Of a stretch of 64,000 nt of DNA, positions 58,994 to 64,000 are shown piece after piece. The notes under the pieces were generated by a model that made no database searches, was not told where the DNA came from, and saw nothing but the letters and a program-made list of their open reading frames with translations. This stretch comes from Bacillus sp. FJAT-27264 (GTDB lineage Bacteria > Bacillota > Bacilli > Paenibacillales > Paenibacillaceae): positions 1,607,165 to 1,671,164 of the forward strand of contig NZ_MAQW01000001.1 in assembly GCF_001682855.1 (NCBI RefSeq), written 5' to 3'. Numbering within the stretch: the stretch's first letter is position 1; every line of letters starts with the position of its first letter. A program made the translations under genes and the position numbers.

Positions 58994-60079
58994 CTACCCC
59001 CGCAGGCCAGCCCATTTAAGGCATCGCTTGGCATAATTCAGCGGGCTTATATCCGCTGTACGAGCTACAGCGTAGGCGCCAATTCTATTGACGGCATCCT
59101 CCAGAAGGCGCTGCAGTGCCTCGGATCCTGCACTCCCGCGCTCTACCCAGATACCGACAGTTACCTCTTCCACATTGGGGCTATTCTCCAAATCCTCCAA
59201 CCACGAGACGATATGCGGCGGCATTTCGCCATATTGAGTGGAAGCGAATACAAACATCAACTTCTCCACCCGTCCTCCGTTCTTATTACGTTCCTCCTCC
59301 CACGTCAGCAACGGCTGACGAAGTGAATCCTGTAACCAGAGGCACATATCTGCGCACTCACTGCCCTCCTCCACTGAGGCAGAACCAACGCTGTAAATGA
59401 AATCACTCTCGCTCCACTTGGGGTCTGCCTCTTTATTCCCTCCGCCGTATAGGGCAGGCACGACACCGTGCAGAGTCAGCCGGATCATCTGATCGGCCAC
59501 CTGGTCCTGCAGCGATTCCAGATCACCGTCTCCCCCTACGATTTCACGCAAGTTATCTTCCGAACGGAAGTAGAATTGGTTCATCATGCCCCAAAGCAAG
59601 AATAGCAGCGCCTTCCTATTCATACCCGCGTCTAACGTCCCGTCCTGTTGCCAATCAAGAATCATCTCTGTGTGCTTCAAGAAATCCTCATACCAGGTGG
59701 AGGAAGCATACTTAGTGAACAAGTCGCCTTCCTCCATCGCTTCCCAATGGAATATTCTATACAGATTCGGAATTTGGCACTTGAGACGGAATTGCACGCG
59801 AATGTAGGTTGCTAGAAATTCCGGCGCGTTCATCCCACTCCAGGATAGTGTATTAACGTACTCCTCCCACTGTCGGAATAGACTGACGAGCACTGCCTCA
59901 TATAGCTTTTCCTTCGATTCAAAGTAATAATGGATGAGCGCCTGATTAACTTCAGCCTTAACGGCGATCTCACTAATACGCGTTCCCGCAAAGCCGCAAG
60001 CGGAAAAAACCTCCTCCGCAGCTATTAAAATGCGTTCCTGAACGTTTGTTTTGGTTTCTGCCGGACCTGGTCCAATCAT
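58994..60079 (-). CDS. TetR regulator fused to an unrecognised C-terminal domain
   Basis: 361 residues, far above the usual 190-230. Residues 12-58 are the TetR HTH (ILIAAEEVFSACGFAGTRISEIAVKAEVNQALIHYYFESK), followed by a helical ligand domain to about 205. Residues about 245-361 form a separate alpha/beta-looking domain: a hydrophobic strand KLMFVFAST, a helix PPHIVSWLEDL, a strand EEVTVGIWVERG, then helices ending NYAKRCLKWAGLRG. The first strand followed by ST is reminiscent of a flavodoxin-like nucleotide loop, but this is only an impression. Lies between the MFS exporter and flavin reductases. Confidence 0.85.
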   Translation of the reverse strand: MIGPGPAETKTNVQERILIAAEEVFSACGFAGTRISEIAVKAEVNQALIHYYFESKEKLYEAVLVSLFRQWEEYVNTLSWSGMNAPEFLATYIRVQFRLKCQIPNLYRIFHWEAMEEGDLFTKYASSTWYEDFLKHTEMILDWQQDGTLDAGMNRKALLFLLWGMMNQFYFRSEDNLREIVGGDGDLESLQDQVADQMIRLTLHGVVPALYGGGNKEADPKWSESDFIYSVGSASVEEGSECADMCLWLQDSLRQPLLTWEEERNKNGGRVEKLMFVFASTQYGEMPPHIVSWLEDLENSPNVEEVTVGIWVERGSAGSEALQRLLEDAVNRIGAYAVARTADISPLNYAKRCLKWAGLRG

Positions 60080-60115
60080 TTCCTTTCCTCCTTTCCAATT
60101 TATTAAAGTATATCT

Positions 60116-60625
60116 TCAAACCCAGTTCAGCAGCCACTTATCGTTCTGTAATACCCATTCATTCGCGACTGCCCCGAAATCATCCAACTGGGAGTCCATC
60201 ACGTACAAACCCTTTGTTGGGCAGGAAGCTCCCAGTTCGATAAGCAGCGGCCTCAGGTGAAGCTCGACAGCCAGACTGTGGTGCGGAGCTGCGCCCACGA
60301 GCAATGGGATAGCTAACTTACCAGCTAACGCCTCCGGGGGCAGTTGATCCGCAAACAACTTCAGCAGCCCTGTATAAGTAGCCTTATACGTAGGACTAGC
60401 GAATACAACAGCTTGCGCACGGGCAATACGCTCATTTAGTTCAGCTGCCACAGGGTCCCCCCATGATAGAAGCGAGCCACCATGTGGCGCCAAATCGATC
60501 ACATCATAAGTCACATGAAGCGATGAATGCTCGGCATGCTCAGTGATCGCTTCAGCAAGGCGAAGCGAGATATTATATGTCTTTGAAAACGGTTTCGGAT
60601 TACCAACGACGACCGCGATGTGCAT
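60116..60625 (-). CDS. NADPH-dependent FMN reductase (SsuE-like)
   Basis: 169 residues, flavodoxin-like reductase: VVVGNPKPFSKTYN near the N-terminus (phosphate loop) and VFASPTYKATYTGLLKLFADQLPPEALAGK, the SsuE-family core. It supplies reduced flavin to two-component monooxygenases such as the LLM enzyme in this cluster. ATG 60625 is chosen because AAGGAGGG lies 9 bases upstream; the frame to 60784 overlaps the next gene and has no site. Confidence 0.9.
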   Translation of the reverse strand: MHIAVVVGNPKPFSKTYNISLRLAEAITEHAEHSSLHVTYDVIDLAPHGGSLLSWGDPVAAELNERIARAQAVVFASPTYKATYTGLLKLFADQLPPEALAGKLAIPLLVGAAPHHSLAVELHLRPLLIELGASCPTKGLYVMDSQLDDFGAVANEWVLQNDKWLLNWV

Positions 60626-60639
60626 AATATAAACCCTCC

Positions 60640-61128
60640 TTAGATCTCCAGCGCCTGCAGCGCTCTGTACTTGCCCTGGTAAAATAATAAGGGGCTTGAT
60701 TGCGTTTCCGACTCGTATAGGAACTCGCCCTGTCCAACCAGAATCAGATGGTCGCCTCCGTCCAGCGTATCCGCCAGACTGCATTCGACTGAAGCGAGGC
60801 AGCCGCCAAGTACCGGCAGCCCCAGTTCACCCTCACGATAGTCAACCTCTTTGAATTTGTCAGTCTCGCTCTTTCGGGCGAAGCGCCGGGATACATCCTC
60901 CTGCGTTTCGGCCAGAAAGTTGACTGCGAACTTCCGCGCTGCAAGCAGGCTAACGAGTGTACTGCTTCCCTTATCTAAGCAGATGAGGAGCAAAGGCGGT
61001 TCCAGCGACAGAGATGTGAATGCATTGGCTGTCATACCTATCGCCTGTCCCGCTTCATCGAGCGTTGTAATCACCGTAACTCCCGTCGCGAACTTCCCCA
61101 TGATGCCTCTCCATGCAATACCTTCCAT
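60640..61128 (-). CDS. Flavin reductase, HpaC/RutF-like
   Basis: 162 residues, split-barrel flavin reductase: FATGVTVITTLDE near 13, GMTANAFTSLSLEPPLLLICLDKGS, FAVNFLAETQEDVSRRFA and the C-terminal GDHLILVGQGEF / PLLFYQGKYRAL. Gives FMNH2 to a monooxygenase. A second reductase of a different fold follows immediately, which is redundant for one oxygenase. Confidence 0.9.
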   Translation of the reverse strand: MEGIAWRGIMGKFATGVTVITTLDEAGQAIGMTANAFTSLSLEPPLLLICLDKGSSTLVSLLAARKFAVNFLAETQEDVSRRFARKSETDKFKEVDYREGELGLPVLGGCLASVECSLADTLDGGDHLILVGQGEFLYESETQSSPLLFYQGKYRALQALEI

Positions 61129-61183
61129 TCCTTATCCCTCCCCATAAATCGAAGCAATTTACAATTATTCACTGACAGTCCGG

Positions 61184-62521
61184 CTATTCTCGGCTGTTGC
61201 ACACCTGCCAGGCGGTTACAGCATAGACGACAGCTGCATCGACCATATCCTGCAGACTCGGTTGGAAACGGGTCGGACCATAAGTCGCCGACGGGATGTT
61301 ATACATGTTAAACACGTTATGATCCCGCCACATACTAGAATAGACCGGGTGCGCGATCGGCGCCGCTCCGCGTCCGCCTGCTTCACCCGCTGCGGCCAAC
61401 GCGCTGCGCAGAGGATCGATCCGCGCTGCGTCTGCTTCAAAACCTTGGCGATAGACTATCGGCTGAACAGCGCTGTCATAACCGCCGCGCTTCAGTAACG
61501 CCTCCAGTTCGCGCTGCACATCAGCGATGGTCTGGGCAGGAGTTAGATTTACCTCAATATAGAGCGAACAGACTTCACTTCCTCCGCCAAAGATGTGAGG
61601 ATCACCGCCACGAATGGCTGAGATCTGCACCTTCGGAACAGCCGTGCCTCCTGGCGAGCGGTACGTTTGCCGAATTTCATAGTCAGCAGCCCATAGCTGC
61701 ACGTCCCCGATGAGCGGTGCAACACGTACAAGTGCGCTCGGATGATTCTTCAATTCATTCGGATGCTGTAGCAGTGGCGTGAACACATCCTCACCATAGA
61801 CATCGATGCGGAATAGCGCATGGCCGCAGCTTATCCAAGAGATGCCAAAGTCAGTGCCTTCAGCCGCAATCGCGTAGTCCGGTGCAACACCACCATGTGT
61901 CATCATATAGTGCGCACCGATCTCCTTGCCGAGATACTGTGTACCCTTGAACTCCTCAACATGCTCAGGGCCGATCTCCGCCGGACAAGCAGTCAGATAC
62001 AGATGCCCCGCAAGAGGTAGGCCTGCTTGTTTCAACGCTTTGGCTGCTATAAGAAAGCAGGCCATCGGCCCCCGGTCATTCTCCACCGGATGTCCGGAGA
62101 AGTGACCCTCGACTAGTGAGGCCGTCGTCCAACCCGGATCATCGATTGTACCACCTGGGCGGTATTTCCACTGATCGCGCCAATTATACTGCGGCGCTTC
62201 TGTATCCAGATGGCTTGTAAACAGCAAATTCCTGCCTGCCTCCGGCGTTTCTCCACCAAGTCTGCCGACGACACTGAACCGATCCTCGACCATACCAACA
62301 CGACTCGGAGCGAAGCCCTCCCGCTCCATCCAGGCGTATACATAGTCACCCGCTTCCTTCTCATAACCAGCCAGACTGCGGATGTTACACAACTCCAGGA
62401 TAAGTGAAGTCAGCTCGTCAATGTCGATATGGCGCCGGATGAGCGCTGCTATCTCGTCGATTTTCCCTGCATCTGCTCCGGTTCCGTCTTCCCCACTCAT
62501 GAGATTCCGTTGTTCCGCCAT
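61184..62521 (-). CDS. M20-family metallopeptidase/amidohydrolase
   Basis: 445 residues of the ArgE/DapE/CPG2 type: first metal block LLFTSHLDTEAP, bridging Asp in VENDRGPM, Glu in CPAEIGPEH, Glu in AAEGTDFG and final His region MWRDHNVFNMYNIPSATYGP; a dimerisation domain lies between. Cleaves N-acyl, N-carbamoyl or peptide bonds. ATG 62521 has GGGGAGG 8 bases upstream and 2 bp separate it from the isochorismatase stop. In this cluster it may remove an acyl or carbamoyl group from an oxidised product. Confidence 0.88.
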   Translation of the reverse strand: MAEQRNLMSGEDGTGADAGKIDEIAALIRRHIDIDELTSLILELCNIRSLAGYEKEAGDYVYAWMEREGFAPSRVGMVEDRFSVVGRLGGETPEAGRNLLFTSHLDTEAPQYNWRDQWKYRPGGTIDDPGWTTASLVEGHFSGHPVENDRGPMACFLIAAKALKQAGLPLAGHLYLTACPAEIGPEHVEEFKGTQYLGKEIGAHYMMTHGGVAPDYAIAAEGTDFGISWISCGHALFRIDVYGEDVFTPLLQHPNELKNHPSALVRVAPLIGDVQLWAADYEIRQTYRSPGGTAVPKVQISAIRGGDPHIFGGGSEVCSLYIEVNLTPAQTIADVQRELEALLKRGGYDSAVQPIVYRQGFEADAARIDPLRSALAAAGEAGGRGAAPIAHPVYSSMWRDHNVFNMYNIPSATYGPTRFQPSLQDMVDAAVVYAVTAWQVCNSRE

Positions 62522-62523
62522 AT

Positions 62524-63132
62524 TTATACCTCCCCGATATCTGCCCACTCTGCCAGCAGCGCCTCCGTGTCAATTAGCGTGGCGAAGTTCAATGCCATCA
62601 CACGCAGCGAATAGAGATGAAGCTCTTCCTCGTAGGCTGCACACGCATCACTGACGACAAATGCCTCGTAATCTCGCATGAATGCATCGCGCACAGTCGA
62701 TTCCACACAACATTCGGTCGTGACACCTGTCACGTACACAATACCGATCTCCTTCTCTTGCAGCACCTCATCCAGATTCGTTCCAACAAAGCCGCTATAC
62801 CGCGTCTTCGAGACAACTGTATCGCCCGGTTCAGGGAAGAGTCGATAATACTCCGCCCCCGGTTCCCCTTTACGGCATACAGCCGCCGCCACCAACGGAT
62901 CAATGCCCTGCCGCTCGTACCATCTCAGCATTGCGGGCGAGTCCAGCTCCGGCTCTGTTTCAAGCCGGACAAAGATAACGTCGACTCCAGCGCGGCGAGC
63001 TGCACCGATCAGGAGATCAATCCTGTCCACCGTTCCATCGATTGTGGACAAGTCCGCGCCGAATGCCGTTACCGCACCGTCCGGTGCGCAGAAGTCACGC
63101 TGCACATCGATAATCAGCAGAGCCGCCTTCAT
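62524..63132 (-). CDS. Isochorismatase-family amidohydrolase (RutB-like)
   Basis: 202 residues with the Asp-Lys-Cys triad Asp9 (LIIDVQRDF), Lys109 (VVSKTRYSGF) and Cys142 (TECCVESTVRDAF), so a cysteine amidase such as ureidoacrylate, carbamoylsarcosine or nicotinamide hydrolase. The YSGFVGTNLD and CVESTVRDAF blocks are close to RutB, which acts next to an LLM oxygenase in pyrimidine breakdown. Overlaps the LLM stop by 4 bases. Confidence 0.88.
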   Translation of the reverse strand: MKAALLIIDVQRDFCAPDGAVTAFGADLSTIDGTVDRIDLLIGAARRAGVDVIFVRLETEPELDSPAMLRWYERQGIDPLVAAAVCRKGEPGAEYYRLFPEPGDTVVSKTRYSGFVGTNLDEVLQEKEIGIVYVTGVTTECCVESTVRDAFMRDYEAFVVSDACAAYEEELHLYSLRVMALNFATLIDTEALLAEWADIGEV

Positions 63133-64000
63133 TGTTCCCCCTTGCGCAACAGCGGCAGTACGTTCTCCCCGAAATAGCGCACATCTTCGGTATAGTCCGA
63201 GAACGTCAGCATCATGCCGTCGATACCCGTATGCTCAATGATGTTACGAACTTGCGCAGCGAGTGCCTCCGCATTACCAACGAGCATTTCATTCATGAAT
63301 ACGTTTTTGGCACGCGCTTGCATTACATTCTCGCGGCCATCCGGATCCATTCCGTAGCTGCGCAGCAGCCCTTTTATCGCCTCAATATCAGCACCATCTT
63401 GAAAATGCTTCAGCTTGGCCTCTGCTTCCTCTTGCGTATTTGCCGGAAGCACTCCGAACATCGAGTACGTCTTGATTGTCTTCCCCCGCTCTGCGGCCAT
63501 CTCCTTGGTGCGTCTCGATAAGGCCGCCAACTCGTCAAGATCACGGCCGCCGATGAAGCAGGCATCACCTTCCTCGATGGTAAAGCCGATACCTTTCTCT
63601 GATTGGCCTGCACAGATGATCGGTGGACGAGGCGACTGCTGCAACGGCTTCGGATTAGACTCGCAGTCGATCAGTTCGAAGTATTCCCCCTTATGATTGA
63701 CGCGCTCCTCCTTCCACAGCTTCTTCACGACCTGCATCCATTCGCGGGCCAGGTCATAGCGGGCATCATGGTCCAGATGCTCCGGCCATGTCCCCATCTG
63801 TCTGAATTCTCCCGCATACGAGCCAGATACAACGTTCATACCGACCCGTCCGCCACTGATTTGATCCAGTGTCGCGAACATTTTGGCAGCGACGGCCGGA
63901 TGATAGAGGAGCGTATGCACCGTAGCGAACACCTTAACCCGGGAGGTCGCCTCCGCCAGGCCCGCCATCATCGTCATCGACTCAAGTGAAGTGCCCCAGT
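63129..64000 (-). CDS. LLM-class FMN-dependent monooxygenase (RutA-like), 5' end outside the window
   Basis: At least 290 residues; the frame stays open through base 64000 (upstream codons read WGTSLESMTMMAGL), so the ATG at 63977 is internal and the gene is cut by the window edge. Marks: KVFATVHTLLYHPAVAAKMF, DQISGGRVGMNVVSG, YFELIDCESNPKPLQQ and IICAGQSEKGIGF. The latter blocks resemble RutA and alkanesulfonate monooxygenases more than copies 1-3. First visible gene of the right-hand operon. Confidence 0.9.
   Translation of the reverse strand, partial: WGTSLESMTMMAGLAEATSRVKVFATVHTLLYHPAVAAKMFATLDQISGGRVGMNVVSGSYAGEFRQMGTWPEHLDHDARYDLAREWMQVVKKLWKEERVNHKGEYFELIDCESNPKPLQQSPRPPIICAGQSEKGIGFTIEEGDACFIGGRDLDELAALSRRTKEMAAERGKTIKTYSMFGVLPANTQEEAEAKLKHFQDGADIEAIKGLLRSYGMDPDGRENVMQARAKNVFMNEMLVGNAEALAAQVRNIIEHTGIDGMMLTFSDYTEDVRYFGENVLPLLRKGEQ

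Overview
The window looks like the chromosome of a Paenibacillus-type low-to-mid GC Firmicute. Reasons: strong GGAGG ribosome-binding sites, sigma-A promoters of TTGACA-17-TATAAT form, Bacillus-style gene families (Btr-like AraC/binding-protein fusion, Rrf2, AdhR-like MerR, CmoJ/SnaA-like sulfur genes, GH95) and intrinsic terminators with T tracts. I see no rRNA, tRNA, CRISPR array, replication origin or prophage. Most genes are on the minus strand in short operons. The content is accessory metabolism: four LLM-type flavin monooxygenases, three short-chain dehydrogenases, four metallo-beta-lactamase-fold hydrolases and many one-component regulators.

Layout. 0.3-5.1 kb: an iron-siderophore unit (FhuF-like reductase, binding lipoprotein, alpha/beta hydrolase) behind a Fur-like box, preceded by a Btr-like AraC regulator. 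5.2-11.6 kb: single genes (MerR, Rrf2, VOC, Nif3-like, DMT exporter with AraC, YcaQ-like, HD hydrolase). 12.1-17.1 kb: Crp-type regulator, ECF transporter S, T and double-ATPase subunits, and an MBL hydrolase interrupted by a 9-bp microsatellite. 17.1-19.7 kb: NUDIX and two SDRs. 20.1-27.5 kb: a six-gene operon (peptide-type ABC importer, GNAT acetyltransferase, LLM monooxygenase) resembling S-alkylcysteine salvage. 27.7-29.6 kb: an IS110/IS1111-type element inside a MITE-like repeat, followed by a close paralogue of the LLM monooxygenase with its TetR. 32-33 kb: an AT-rich secreted protein gene between 36-bp inverted repeats. 33.5-37.1 kb: response regulator, ABC exporter, histidine kinase and small membrane protein. 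37.2-43.9 kb: aldolase/MarR, SDR, MBL, MerR, GH95 fucosidase. 43.9-45.3 kb: non-coding minisatellites. 45.3-52 kb: AbrB/MBL with divergent TetR, TetX-like monooxygenase with TetR, aldehyde dehydrogenase. 52.4-57.2 kb: orphan betaine-type binding protein, a third LLM enzyme, and a Crp/phosphorylase/PnuC nicotinamide-riboside unit. 57.4-64 kb: MFS exporter, TetR fused to an unknown domain, two flavin reductases, M20 hydrolase, isochorismatase-type amidase and a fourth LLM monooxygenase cut by the window edge; the last group is Rut-like.

Two themes tie the window together. First, six promoters carry a 19-bp spacer filled by the same dyad (consensus near TTGACTTAAAGTGAACTTTA), in front of two MerR genes, two SDRs, an MBL hydrolase and an aldehyde dehydrogenase; this looks like one MerR regulon for electrophile or aldehyde stress. 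Second, a 200-250 bp MITE-like repeat with CTATATAAG-type inverted ends occurs in four full copies and one partial copy. Two copies sit between a promoter and its gene and so become 5' leaders, and one has been split by the IS element. Functions are assigned from sequence motifs and family knowledge only; no search was run.
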